64,000 nt of DNA, taken from assembly GCF_039542055.1 (NCBI RefSeq), contig NZ_BAABHK010000012.1, positions 186,001 through 250,000 on the forward strand, written 5' to 3'. The notes below the pieces were generated by a model. That model searched no databases. It was not told the DNA's origin and saw nothing but the letters and a program-made list of their open reading frames with translations. Origin of the DNA: Actinoallomurus vinaceus (lineage in GTDB: Bacteria; Actinomycetota; Actinomycetes; Streptosporangiales; Streptosporangiaceae). Below are positions 54,877-63,761 of this stretch, in pieces (within the stretch, counting starts at the first letter, position 1; every line of letters begins with the position of its first letter). Made by a program: the position numbers and the translations under genes.

Positions 54877-55731
54877 ATGACGACCAAGCCGTCGCGGAGT
54901 GCGAATCCCGATGGGCGCATGCCGCTCATCGAGCACATCCGCGAGCTCCGCAGCCGCCTGATCAAGTCCTTCCTGGGTATCGTCGTGGGCACCGGCGTGG
55001 GGCTGTGGTTCTTCGACCCCATCTGGAAGTTCCTCCAGCAGCCGTACTGCCAGCTCCCGGAGAAGAACCGCCTGGGCAAGGGATGCGGCCTGGTCGTCAA
55101 CGGCCTGACCGAGGGTTTCTTCCTCAACCTGAAGATCTCGCTGATCGTCGGCGTGGTGGTCTCCTCACCGATCTGGCTGTACCAGCTCTGGGCGTTCATC
55201 GCTCCGGGGCTGTACCAGCGTGAGCGCCGGTGGACGTACATCTTCCTGGCCGCCTCGGTCCCGCTGTTCGCCGGTGGTGCGGTCCTGGCCTACGTGACCC
55301 TCGACAAGGGGCTGGGCATCCTGCTCGGCTTCGTCCCGAACGGCACCACCGCGCTGATCACCGTGTCCAGCTATCTCGGCTACGCGGTGGCGATGCTCCT
55401 GGTCTTCGGGGTGACGTTCGAGCTGCCCCTGATCGTCGTGATCCTCAATCTGGCGGGGGTGCTGACGCACGCCCGCATCCGCAAGTCCCGCCGGCTGATC
55501 ATTTTCGGTCTGTTCGTGTTCGCGGCGGTGGCCACGCCGAGCCAGGATCCGTTCACGATGATGGCGCTGGCGTTGCCGACCGTGGTGCTGTTCGAGGTCG
55601 CGGAGATCATCGCCTATGTCCACGACCGGCGTAAGGCCGCCCGGCCCGACCCGTACGCCGACCTGTCCGACGACGAGGCCTCGCCGCTCGACCTGCCGGA
55701 CGGCGAGATCGAGGACGGCGAGCGCGTCTAG
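54877..55731 (+). CDS. tatC: Sec-independent protein translocase subunit TatC
   Basis: TatC recognises twin-arginine signal peptides. The 284-residue protein starts with a basic segment and MPLIEHIRELRSRLIKS, the conserved N-terminal motif. The conserved Glu region NGLTEGFFLNLKISL and six hydrophobic segments follow. The charged C-terminal tail (DLSDDEASPLDLPDGEIEDG) is acidic. The start is ATG 54877, 22 bp after tatA. Confidence 0.96.
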   Translation: MTTKPSRSANPDGRMPLIEHIRELRSRLIKSFLGIVVGTGVGLWFFDPIWKFLQQPYCQLPEKNRLGKGCGLVVNGLTEGFFLNLKISLIVGVVVSSPIWLYQLWAFIAPGLYQRERRWTYIFLAASVPLFAGGAVLAYVTLDKGLGILLGFVPNGTTALITVSSYLGYAVAMLLVFGVTFELPLIVVILNLAGVLTHARIRKSRRLIIFGLFVFAAVATPSQDPFTMMALALPTVVLFEVAEIIAYVHDRRKAARPDPYADLSDDEASPLDLPDGEIEDGERV

Positions 55732-55808
55732 ACCCCACCACGACGGTGCGGCGACCTGATCGAGCGCCTGATCCCGGGAGGGCAGCCGTTTCGGTCACCG
55801 GCGATCCG

Positions 55809-55814
55809 TAGGCT
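55809..55814 (+). promoter_or_regulatory. Putative -10 box of helY
   Basis: TAGGCT lies 6 bp before the ATG at 55821, predicting a leaderless mRNA. Confidence 0.5.
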
Positions 55815-55820
55815 TGACCC

Positions 55821-58544
55821 ATGACCACCCCCGCGGAGCGCTACGCCGCGCACCGGCAGCGCATGGCGGGCTTCACGCCCGCGCTCACCGAGTTCCAAAG
55901 CCTGTACGACTTCGACCTGGACTTCTTCCAGGTCGACGGCTGCCGCGCGCTGGAGGACGGCCACGGCGTGCTCGTCGCCGCGCCCACCGGGTCGGGCAAG
56001 ACCGTCGTCGGCGAGTTCGCGGTGCACCTGGCGCTGGCGGGCGGCCAGAAGTGCTTCTACACCACCCCGATCAAGGCGCTGTCGAACCAGAAGTACGCCG
56101 ACCTCGTGCGCCGGTACGGCACCGGGAAGGTCGGGCTGCTCACCGGCGACAACGCCATCAACGGCGAGGCGCCGATCGTCGTCATGACGACCGAGGTCCT
56201 GCGCAACATGCTGTACGCCGGGTCGCCGACACTGTCGGGGCTGGCGTACGTCGTCATGGACGAGGTGCACTACCTCGCCGACCGGTTCCGGGGCGCCGTC
56301 TGGGAAGAGGTGATCATCCACCTTCCCGAGTCGGTGCGGCTGGTGGCGCTGTCGGCGACGGTCAGCAACGCCGAGGAGTTCGGCGAGTGGCTGCAGGAGG
56401 TCCGCGGCGAGACCACCGTCATCGTGGACGAGGAGCGCCCGGTGCCGCTGTGGCAGCACATGCTGGCCGGCAACCGGCTGTACGACCTGTTCGTCGACGA
56501 CGACCACACGAAGGTCAACCCGGACCTGCGCCGGTTCGCGCTCGACGACCTGCGGCGTACGAGGATCAACCAGAGCCGCCGCAGCGGCCGCAGGCGCGAG
56601 CGCCGTCCCGAGCGTTACCGGCCGCCGTCGCGCGCCGACGTCATCGACCGGCTGGACCGCGCCGGGCTCCTGCCCGCGATCACCTTCATCTTCAGCCGCG
56701 CCGGCTGCGACGCGGCGGTCGAGCAGTGCATGTACTCCGCGCTGCGGCTCACCTCGAAGGAGGAGGCCGAGCAGATCCGGGCGCACGTCGAGGCGCGCAC
56801 CGCCGACATCCCACGGGCCGACCTGGAGGTCCTCGGCTACGGCACGTGGCTGGCCGGGCTGGAGCGGGGCCTGGCCGCCCACCACGCGGGCATGCTGCCG
56901 ACGTTCAAGGAGATCGTCGAGGAGCTGTTCACCGAAGGGCTGATCAAGGCGGTCTTCGCGACCGAGACCTTGGCGCTGGGCATCAACATGCCCGCCCGCA
57001 CCGTCGTGATCGAGCGTCTCGTCAAGTGGAACGGCGAGATGCACGCCGACCTGACCCCCGGTGAGTACACCCAGCTGACCGGGCGGGCCGGGCGGCGAGG
57101 CATCGACGTGGAGGGCCACGCCGTCGTCCTGTGGGCGCCCGGCGTCGACCCGGCGTCGGTGGCAGGCCTGGCCGGCACGCGCACCTACCCGCTGAACTCC
57201 AGCTTCCGCCCCTCCTACAACATGGCGGTGAACCTCGTCGGGCAGGTCGGCCGCGAACGCGCCCGTACCCTCCTGGAGGAGTCCTTCGCGCAGTTCCAGG
57301 CCGACCGCGCCGTCGTCGGGCTCGCCAAGCAGCTGCGCCGCAACGAGGAGGCCCTGGAGGGCTACCTGGAGGCGGCGACGTGCGACACGGGCGACTTCAT
57401 GGAGTACGCCCGGCTGCGGCAGCGCCTGACCGAACGCGAGCGGGAGCTGGCCCGGGAGCGGTCGGGCACCCGGCGTGCCGAGGCGGCGCGCTCCTTGGAG
57501 CGCCTGCGCTTCGGGGACGTCATCATGGTCCCGCACGGCCGGTTCGCCGGCGCGGCGGTGGTCCTGGAGCCGGGGGCCGGGAAGCGCTCCGACGACCCGT
57601 CTCCGCTGGTCCTCACCATCAACCGGCAGGTCAAGCAGCTGGCCCTGGCCGACTTCCGGGGGCCGGTCGAGCCGGTGGACCGCATCAAGATCCCGCAGTG
57701 GTTCAGTCGCAGGTCGGCGCAGCACCGCCGCGACCTGGCCTCCACGCTGCGCAACAAGACGGCGCACCTCGACAAGCCCCGCCCGCAGAAGCACCCGGAC
57801 TCCACGCGCGAGGACTCGCAGATCACCGACCTGCGGCGCCGTCTGCGTGAGCACGCGTGCCACGGCTGCTCCGATCGGGAGGACCACGCGCGCTGGGCCG
57901 AGCGGTACTTCCGGCTGGAGAAGGAGACGGCGGCGCTGCGCCGCCGCGTCGAGGGCCGCTCGCAGGTGATCTCCCGGACCTTCGACCGGGTCTGCGCCGT
58001 GCTCGAGCAGCTCGGTTACCTCGACGGCGAGCGGGTCACCGACGAGGGCCGCCGGCTCGGGCGCATCTACACCGAGCTGGACCTGCTCACGGCCGAGGGC
58101 CTGCGCGCCGGCCTCTTCGACGACCTGGGGCCCGCGCAGCTCGCCGCGCTCGTGTCGGCGCTGGTGTACGAGTCCCGGCAGCCCGAGGACGGGCGGGCGC
58201 CCCGCGTGCCGGCCGGGCCGGTGCGGGAGGCGCTCACCGAGATGCTCCGGCTGTGGGGCGAGCTGCAGGAGATCGAGAAGGATCACCGGGTCGCGTTCCT
58301 GCGCGAGCCGGACCTGGGCTTCGCCTGGGCGGCGCACCGGTGGGCGAGCGGCGATCAGCTGGACGCCGTGCTGGCCGACGCCGACCTGACGGCCGGCGAC
58401 TTCGTCCGCTGGATGAAGCAGCTGCTGGACATGCTCGGGCAGGTCGCGGACGCCGCTCCGCCCGGCAGCGCGGTGCGCGGCGTCGCGGGCCGGGCCATGG
58501 ACGCGATCCGGCGAGGCGTCGTGGCCTACTCCTCCGTCGGCTGA
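55821..58544 (+). CDS. helY: Ski2/Mtr4-like DEVH-box RNA helicase HelY
   Basis: A 907-residue superfamily 2 helicase. It has Walker A APTGSGKT, motif II DEVH (VVMDEVHYLADRF), motif III SAT, motif VI QLTGRAGRRG and the C-terminal DSHCT domain (QVISRTFDRVCAVLEQLGYL). Relatives Mtr4 and Ski2 feed RNA to the exosome; mycobacterial HelY (Rv2092c) is the orthologue, and lies next to tatC-tatA-pafC-pafB as here. A strong terminator directly follows. Confidence 0.94.
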   Translation: MTTPAERYAAHRQRMAGFTPALTEFQSLYDFDLDFFQVDGCRALEDGHGVLVAAPTGSGKTVVGEFAVHLALAGGQKCFYTTPIKALSNQKYADLVRRYGTGKVGLLTGDNAINGEAPIVVMTTEVLRNMLYAGSPTLSGLAYVVMDEVHYLADRFRGAVWEEVIIHLPESVRLVALSATVSNAEEFGEWLQEVRGETTVIVDEERPVPLWQHMLAGNRLYDLFVDDDHTKVNPDLRRFALDDLRRTRINQSRRSGRRRERRPERYRPPSRADVIDRLDRAGLLPAITFIFSRAGCDAAVEQCMYSALRLTSKEEAEQIRAHVEARTADIPRADLEVLGYGTWLAGLERGLAAHHAGMLPTFKEIVEELFTEGLIKAVFATETLALGINMPARTVVIERLVKWNGEMHADLTPGEYTQLTGRAGRRGIDVEGHAVVLWAPGVDPASVAGLAGTRTYPLNSSFRPSYNMAVNLVGQVGRERARTLLEESFAQFQADRAVVGLAKQLRRNEEALEGYLEAATCDTGDFMEYARLRQRLTERERELARERSGTRRAEAARSLERLRFGDVIMVPHGRFAGAAVVLEPGAGKRSDDPSPLVLTINRQVKQLALADFRGPVEPVDRIKIPQWFSRRSAQHRRDLASTLRNKTAHLDKPRPQKHPDSTREDSQITDLRRRLREHACHGCSDREDHARWAERYFRLEKETAALRRRVEGRSQVISRTFDRVCAVLEQLGYLDGERVTDEGRRLGRIYTELDLLTAEGLRAGLFDDLGPAQLAALVSALVYESRQPEDGRAPRVPAGPVREALTEMLRLWGELQEIEKDHRVAFLREPDLGFAWAAHRWASGDQLDAVLADADLTAGDFVRWMKQLLDMLGQVADAAPPGSAVRGVAGRAMDAIRRGVVAYSSVG

Positions 58545-58545
58545 G

Positions 58546-58577
58546 CCGGTGGGGACGGCCGTGGCCGTCCCCACCGG
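58546..58577 (+). terminator. Terminator of helY
   Basis: A perfect 14-bp stem (58546-58559 with 58564-58577) and CGTG loop, beginning 2 bp after the stop codon. Confidence 0.85.
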
Positions 58578-58742
58578 ACACGCCCTAGGCGGGTGCGCTT
58601 CGGCCCCTCGCGATCGCGCGCCGGTGGTCGGTCCGGCCGCTTCGACGGGCTCGCCTCAGACCGGCCTGCCGCCGATCGTCCAGCCCGCCTCGGCGGGTGC
58701 GCCGGACGGGCCGCCGCGACCGCGCGCTCTGGTCCCTCCGGC

Positions 58743-60116
58743 TCAGCCGCACGGCCGGCGCGGGTCGGAGCGGACCGGCCGTCCGGAGTACGCCGCGCGG
58801 AGCAGCCGGGCGAAGGCGGTGTAGTCCACGTCGGCGGACTGGAACGCGGCGGCGCGGAAGCAGCGCCGGAAGACCTCGCTGAACACCTGGTAGGCCGGGG
58901 TCACCGGGCGCGGACGCGCCCTCGCGATCGCCTGCCGGATCTGGCTGGCGAGCTGGGCGAGGTCGGCCTGGCCGATCTGCTGTTCGCTCGGGGAGGACCT
59001 GGGGCAGGGCCGGGGCGCCTGGTACGCCGACTCCCGGGTCGGCGCGAACCCTCCGCAGGCGAACAGCTCGGCCTGCGCGTCCCGGTCGGTGAGGAACTCG
59101 ATCAGACGGCGGGCCTGGTCCTGTTTCCTGCTGTAGGCCGAGATGGCGAGGTTCTGGCCGCCGAGCACGCTCGGGCCGGGCAGCGGTGACACCCCGAACC
59201 TCAGCCGGGTGCCGGCGCGCATCTGCGGGTCGGCGGCCAGGACCCGGAAGGCGTACGGCCAGTTGCGCATGAAGGCGACCCCGTGGTCCTCGAACGCCTG
59301 GATGCTCGAGGCCTCGGTCGCGTCGGCGGCGGTGCGGTCGACGCCCCGCCCCTGGGGAGGCAGATCGGCGTGGAGGGCCGCCAGCGCGGACCTGATCGGC
59401 GTCGCGTACGCGTCGATGACCACCCGGTCGCCGTGCACGACGTCGCCGCCGAACCCCCAGATGAGCTCCAGGGCGTTCACGGTGCCGCCCTCGTAGTCGG
59501 CGAGCTGGAGGGAGTAGCCGGCTTCGAAGCCGCGCCCGCCGACCGCTCCGGCGGCCTGGCCGAGCAGGTCGGGCAGGCCCGCGGGCGGTTGCCGCCGGGC
59601 GTCGTTCCAGTAGTACAGCAGGCCGACGTCGGCGTTGAACGGCAGCGCGTACACCCTGCCATGCCAGGTCACCGACGGCCGCAGTTCCCGCAGGAAGTCC
59701 GGATCCCAGCCGTGCGGCAGCGGGAACGGGACGATCGCCTTCCTCTCGGCGAACTCCGCCGTCCAGGGCGCGTCGAGTTCGAGCACGTCGTAGTCGCAGC
59801 CGTGCGCCTCCGAGGCCGCCGCGAGCTGCGCGCGCTGGAGGTCGGCGAGGCCGGAGATCTCCACGAGCCGGGCCTGCAGGTCGGGGTCGTCCTGGTGCTG
59901 CGCGTTCCACTTCCGGATGAGCGCCTGGCGTTCGCTCGAGGCACTGACGTCCGTGCCGCCGGCCACCACGAGCCCGGCGTGCCCCGGACACGGGGTACGG
60001 CCGGCCGAGTCGCTCCACGGCGCCAGCGGCACCAGGACGGCCAGCACGCCGAACACCAGACCGGCGAGCGTCGCGGTCCGGTGCCGCCCGAGATACCGTT
60101 CCAGCATCCGCCTCAT
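58743..60116 (-). CDS. Membrane-tethered extracellular solute-binding protein
   Basis: A 457-residue protein of the family 1 binding-protein type (CUT1-like): DVSASSERQALIRKWNAQHQDDP, VYALPFNADVGLLYYW, RRLIEFLTDRDAQ. It has an N-terminal membrane helix (TATLAGLVFGVLAVLVPLAPW) and no lipobox cysteine. It is not next to any permease or ATPase. Its ATG overlaps the stop of the VWA gene by four bases, so the two form one translational unit and probably one complex at the cell surface. A role in signal sensing rather than uptake is possible. Confidence 0.83.
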   Translation of the reverse strand: MRRMLERYLGRHRTATLAGLVFGVLAVLVPLAPWSDSAGRTPCPGHAGLVVAGGTDVSASSERQALIRKWNAQHQDDPDLQARLVEISGLADLQRAQLAAASEAHGCDYDVLELDAPWTAEFAERKAIVPFPLPHGWDPDFLRELRPSVTWHGRVYALPFNADVGLLYYWNDARRQPPAGLPDLLGQAAGAVGGRGFEAGYSLQLADYEGGTVNALELIWGFGGDVVHGDRVVIDAYATPIRSALAALHADLPPQGRGVDRTAADATEASSIQAFEDHGVAFMRNWPYAFRVLAADPQMRAGTRLRFGVSPLPGPSVLGGQNLAISAYSRKQDQARRLIEFLTDRDAQAELFACGGFAPTRESAYQAPRPCPRSSPSEQQIGQADLAQLASQIRQAIARARPRPVTPAYQVFSEVFRRCFRAAAFQSADVDYTAFARLLRAAYSGRPVRSDPRRPCG

Positions 60117-62062
60117 CCCCCGCCGGGTCGCGTCGTGAGGTCGAAGACCGACGTCACCACGTCGCTCGGCTGCCGATCGCCGGCGTCCACGCACCGTACG
60201 GACGTGCCCAGGGCCTTGATCGCCGCCGATCCGGCACAGGTGTCGGTGCCCGTCAGGACGACGACCGGGCGGGTCTTCAGCGCGCGTTTCAGGGGCGCGG
60301 CGCGGGCCCGGGGGTCGGCCGCCTCGGATCCGCCGTCGGTGAAGACCACGACGACCGCCTGCGGGTAGGCGGCGACCCGGGCGGCCGCGTCGCCGATCGC
60401 GTCGTAGAGCGGGATGTCGCTGCCCTGCGGCGTCAGCCCGTCGAGCGCGGTGCCGATCGATCCGCGGGGTCCCGGGGGAACCGCCAGGCGGACCCCGGGC
60501 TGCCCCTGGATGCGGGAGAAGGCGTCGAGCTCGACCGTGTCGGTGTCGTGGACGGCGGTCTGTGCCGCGGCCCGGGCGACCTGGACGGCGTAGGTGAACC
60601 GGGAGCCGCCCTGCGAACGGCCGCCGCTCATCGAGCCCGACACGTCGAGGGCCAGGACGATGTGCAGGGGAGGCCGGACCTGGGCGAAACGGGTCAGCGC
60701 GTCGTCGATCTCGGCGCGGCGGTAGGGCCGGACGGCGACGCGCGGCCTCGGACCGAGGTAGAGCCGGCCGTCGGTGGAGTCGGCGGTGCCCGCGCGGCCG
60801 GCGGTGTCGCGGAACGCCTCGCCCCGCAGGCGGCTGTGGCCGAGCCAGCGCCGGAAGTCGTCGATCTCGTGGGTTCGGCGTGCCGACGACTGACCGTCCC
60901 AGGTGACGCGGATGAAGGGGTAGTCGAAGACGCGCGCGTCCGACACCTGGTAGACGGCGAGCGGCGGACCGCCCCCGCCGGGGGCCGGGCAGGTGGTGCC
61001 CAGCGCCCGGCCGTGGCCGTAGTCCTCGAGCACCTGCTCGGGCGCGATCACGGCGAGGCGCTCGGGCGTGACGGGGCGGCGCCGCAGCGCGCACAGCAGC
61101 GCGGCGGAGTCGCTGAGGGGCAGGTCGGCGCTGCCGAGCGCGTGCTCGGTGGCCCGCGGATCACCGAGCGCGCCACTGGTGTACAGGTCGACATCGGCCA
61201 GGGCGCCGATCTCCGACACGTCCGGGCTCGCGCGGAAGGTGCGCTGGACGCCGTTGCGGCGGGCCGCGTCGAGCAGTTCGCCGAGGCGTGGCCGGTCGCG
61301 GCCGGCCAGCGCGTTGCGCAGGTCGTCACTGGCGGAGGAGGAGATCCCGACGACCAGCGGCGAGCTGCCGATCGACCCTTCGTCCGTCAGCCGTACGCCC
61401 GGGTGGGGCGCCGCGAGGAGCCGGCCGGCCTCACCGGAGGAGGCCGGGATGAGGATGTCCGGCTGGAGGGCGCCGCGGCCGTCCTCGCCCGCCCCCGGCA
61501 CGGAGTACCAGCCGTTCTGGAAGCCGGACGCGACGTTGAGGATGCTGCCGGAGGCCGCCACGGTGATCCGCACCGGCCGGCATCGGGCCTTGGCGGTGTA
61601 CTCCGCGGCGGCCCGCCGCAGGGCCGTGAGATTCTCCGGTGCCGTCAGCACCCGCAGGTCGATGGGCGGGGCGCACGATCCCCCGAACACCGCGGCCACC
61701 GTGCCGGTGGCGGCCCAGCCGAGCCCGGCGACCAGGGCGGCCGTCAGGCCGAACGCGAGGAGGGACCGGGCGAGCCGGGACAGCTGCGCTCCGGCGCCAT
61801 CGACCCACCCGCGCAGCCAGTTGGCGATCGTGTCCTTCTCGCGTGCCAGGACCGCGAGGCCGGACAGCGAACTCGCGACGGCGATCACCCAGGTCAGCGC
61901 GATCGAGATCTGGTCCAGATGACGCAGGACGAGGGCCGCGCCGATGCCCGCCACGGGGATCAGGAAGACGAGGAGCTGCCACAGGTTGGTGATGACGTCC
62001 AGGAGCTCGCGCAGTAACCTCGATCGCCCAGGTCCACCGGCGGGCGATCGATCGCTCGTCAT
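60113..62062 (-). CDS. Membrane protein joining a binding-protein-like domain and a VWA domain
   Basis: A 649-residue protein. Three hydrophobic segments at about residues 25-48, 55-72 and 98-128 are followed by a type 2 periplasmic-binding-like domain (IDLRVLTAPENLTALRRAAAEY, then PDILIPASSGEAGRLL). A C-terminal von Willebrand A domain with an intact MIDAS metal site follows (DVSGSMS, the later VVVVFTDGG). The latter two domains are probably outside. VWA domains mediate metal-dependent protein contacts. With the tethered binding protein it suggests a surface sensor or adhesion complex. No function is proven. Confidence 0.82.
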   Translation of the reverse strand: MTSDRSPAGGPGRSRLLRELLDVITNLWQLLVFLIPVAGIGAALVLRHLDQISIALTWVIAVASSLSGLAVLAREKDTIANWLRGWVDGAGAQLSRLARSLLAFGLTAALVAGLGWAATGTVAAVFGGSCAPPIDLRVLTAPENLTALRRAAAEYTAKARCRPVRITVAASGSILNVASGFQNGWYSVPGAGEDGRGALQPDILIPASSGEAGRLLAAPHPGVRLTDEGSIGSSPLVVGISSSASDDLRNALAGRDRPRLGELLDAARRNGVQRTFRASPDVSEIGALADVDLYTSGALGDPRATEHALGSADLPLSDSAALLCALRRRPVTPERLAVIAPEQVLEDYGHGRALGTTCPAPGGGGPPLAVYQVSDARVFDYPFIRVTWDGQSSARRTHEIDDFRRWLGHSRLRGEAFRDTAGRAGTADSTDGRLYLGPRPRVAVRPYRRAEIDDALTRFAQVRPPLHIVLALDVSGSMSGGRSQGGSRFTYAVQVARAAAQTAVHDTDTVELDAFSRIQGQPGVRLAVPPGPRGSIGTALDGLTPQGSDIPLYDAIGDAAARVAAYPQAVVVVFTDGGSEAADPRARAAPLKRALKTRPVVVLTGTDTCAGSAAIKALGTSVRCVDAGDRQPSDVVTSVFDLTTRPGGG

Positions 62063-62064
62063 CT

Positions 62065-62079
62065 GGGAGTGATGCTCCC
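62065..62079 (-). promoter_or_regulatory. Small hairpin at the VWA gene start
   Basis: GGGAG/CTCCC with a 5-nt loop lies just before the ATG of the VWA gene and overlaps the GGGGAG site. Confidence 0.35.
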
Positions 62080-62134
62080 CTCAGCGCCGGGGTGATCGGG
62101 GTGATGAAGTGTAACCCCATTGATCTTCCGGCTC

Positions 62135-62150
62135 TGTGACATATGACGCA
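62135..62150. promoter_or_regulatory. Candidate Crp-type site upstream of the VWA gene
   Basis: TGTGA-CATATG-ACGCA: the left half equals the Crp consensus half TGTGA, and the right half matches TCACA at 3 of 5 positions with the standard 6-bp spacer. It lies 73-88 bp before the VWA start and just after the Crp-type gene. Confidence 0.4.
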
Positions 62151-62187
62151 CACGGCGTAACGGTCCCTGCCGGTCGTACGCGCCGGG

Positions 62188-62931
62188 TCAGCCGTCCTCG
62201 TCGTGCTCGGCGATGTCGCGCAGCGCTTCCAAGCGCAGGATCACGATGCGCATCCGGCGGGTCACCACGATCCCCTCCCGGCGCCAGACCGTGAGCGCCC
62301 GGGCGACGGTCTCGCGGGCCCGGCCGATCATGGTGGCGAGCTCCTGCTGCGTGAGGGGCAGCGGCAGGGTGACGGACCCGCCCGGGCCCGGCACGCCGTA
62401 GCGTTCGGCCAGGTCCAGCAGGAGCAGGGCGAGCAGCTTCGGACCGCTCGTACCGACCTGTGAGGTCATCCGCCGGTCGGCGTCGTCCATCCGCCCGACC
62501 ATCACCCGCGCGAGGACCTGCGCCGCGTGCGCGTGGCTGTTGAGGAAGACGGCGAACTGCTCGGCCGGGATCGCGAGCGCGCGGACCCGGCCCAGCGCCT
62601 TCACGTTCGCCGACCGCGGCCGGCCGTTCAGCCAGCCGCTCTCACCGATCGTGTCCGACGGGCCCCGGATGGCGAGCATGACCTCCTGGCCGTCCGCCCG
62701 CCCGGCCGTCACCTTCACCCAGCCGTCCAGGATGATCAGGACGTGATCGGGGTCGGCGCCCTGGCTGCACAGCAGCGTGCCGGGCGCATACTCACGAGTC
62801 CGACCCGCCGTACGCAACGCGGCGCGTTCGGACTCCTGCAACGCCTGCCAAAAACCGTTCCTGTTCGCGAGGATCTCCTGCACCCGGTCTCCGTCTGCCC
62901 TTGACGGCAGAGGTTCGCTATTGAACCTCAT
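62188..62931 (-). CDS. Crp/Fnr-family transcriptional regulator (cNMP-binding type)
   Basis: A 247-residue regulator with an N-terminal cyclic-nucleotide-binding fold (YAPGTLLCSQGADPDHVLIILDGWVKV, then IGESGWLNGRPRSANVKAL) and a C-terminal Crp helix-turn-helix (PLTQQELATMIGRARETVARALTVWRREG). The phosphate-binding cassette is not canonical (GES..LNGRPRSA instead of GE...l...pRsAtv), so the ligand is uncertain. Start ATG 62931 or GTG 62883. It lies upstream of and co-directional with the VWA gene. Confidence 0.88.
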   Translation of the reverse strand: MRFNSEPLPSRADGDRVQEILANRNGFWQALQESERAALRTAGRTREYAPGTLLCSQGADPDHVLIILDGWVKVTAGRADGQEVMLAIRGPSDTIGESGWLNGRPRSANVKALGRVRALAIPAEQFAVFLNSHAHAAQVLARVMVGRMDDADRRMTSQVGTSGPKLLALLLLDLAERYGVPGPGGSVTLPLPLTQQELATMIGRARETVARALTVWRREGIVVTRRMRIVILRLEALRDIAEHDEDG

Positions 62932-63041
62932 TACCTCCAGTGGACCTAATAAAGGGGAAATCTGTCTAGTGGTCGGCACCCGGGTCATGGGGGAGGGGAG
63001 CGGAGTTTCCACGCCCGGATGCCGGCCGGTCCGTGTCGCCC

Positions 63042-63542
63042 TCAGTGACCGGAGGCCACCGCCATCGCGGCGGCGCTCCAGGCGAGGAACGCGGCCCCTG
63101 AGACGTATGCCCAGGCCAGCGCCTTCCGGGTGAGGATCGCACGGTGGCGGGTGGCGGCGGTCAGCAGCCGCAGCTGCCGGAAGGCCGGGGCCGCGAACTC
63201 CGGAATGTCCGGCGGTGTGATCGCGATGAAGCGGTGGAAGTCCTCCTGGGCCCCGGCGGTGACGGCGTGGGCGCGCGCCAGGAGCAGCAGGGCGTACGCC
63301 AGGCCGGCGGCGACGGGGAGGAGCGCGGCCAGCAGCGCGCGGCCCGGGATGGATCCGAAGAGCGTCTCGATCGTGCGCCACTGCAGCACCAGGCCCATGG
63401 CGCTCGTTGTGACCGTCCACCCGGCGAAGGCCGTGGCGTGGTTCGAGCGCTGCGTCATGGCGAACATCTCCGTCACGGTCGCGAACGCCGCCTCGTCGTC
63501 CCCGGGCGAGACGGGCGTCCTGCGGCTGAGGGTGGGCGTCAT
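63042..63542 (-). CDS. Three-helix membrane protein, DUF5706/Pycsar-effector-like layout
   Basis: From ATG 63542 (GGGAGAAAGG upstream) the protein is 166 residues. Two hydrophobic hairpin helices at about 37-54 and 62-86, a central cytoplasmic stretch (EDFHRFIAITPPDIPEFAAPAFRQL), an amphipathic segment with RKALAW and a last helix give the layout of DUF5706/PycTM proteins. Those act as membrane effectors triggered by cyclic pyrimidine nucleotides. Sequence identity to that family cannot be judged here. A cNMP-type regulator is the next gene. Confidence 0.6.
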   Translation of the reverse strand: MTPTLSRRTPVSPGDDEAAFATVTEMFAMTQRSNHATAFAGWTVTTSAMGLVLQWRTIETLFGSIPGRALLAALLPVAAGLAYALLLLARAHAVTAGAQEDFHRFIAITPPDIPEFAAPAFRQLRLLTAATRHRAILTRKALAWAYVSGAAFLAWSAAAMAVASGH

Positions 63543-63572
63543 GGGCAGCCTTTCTCCCGTCGGGTTTGCAAC

Positions 63573-63595
63573 TTTCACTGACCCTGTCACTGAAA
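63573..63595. promoter_or_regulatory. Repeats upstream of the three-helix membrane protein gene
   Basis: CACTGA occurs at 63576-63581 and 63588-63593 (12-bp period), inside outer arms TTTCA/TGAAA (63573-63577, 63591-63595). It lies 31-53 bp before the ATG at 63542, where an operator would be expected. Confidence 0.35.
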
Positions 63596-63738
63596 TGAGA
63601 ACGCCGCGGATGCCGCTGTACTGCGCCAAATGACGCTTTTGCTGCAAACAGTCACCCGCTGGTCACATGACGGGACCAAGAGGTTTCAAACCCAATCCAC
63701 CGCCTCCGAGCGGTGAGAACGCCGGAAGGCCGTTTCCG

Positions 63739-63754
63739 GGCGCTGAGAAGCGCC
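63739..63754 (-). terminator. Hairpin after the last gene of the window
   Basis: A 6-bp stem GGCGCT/AGCGCC with GAGA loop (plus strand), 7 bp past the stop of the partial minus-strand gene. Confidence 0.45.
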
Positions 63755-63761
63755 GGGAACG

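Noticed and set aside
60117..61094. N-terminal extension of the tethered binding protein
   Set aside because: The frame is open upstream, but it only reads through the VWA gene in another frame. The ATG at 60116 with the four-base overlap and the membrane helix mark the true start.
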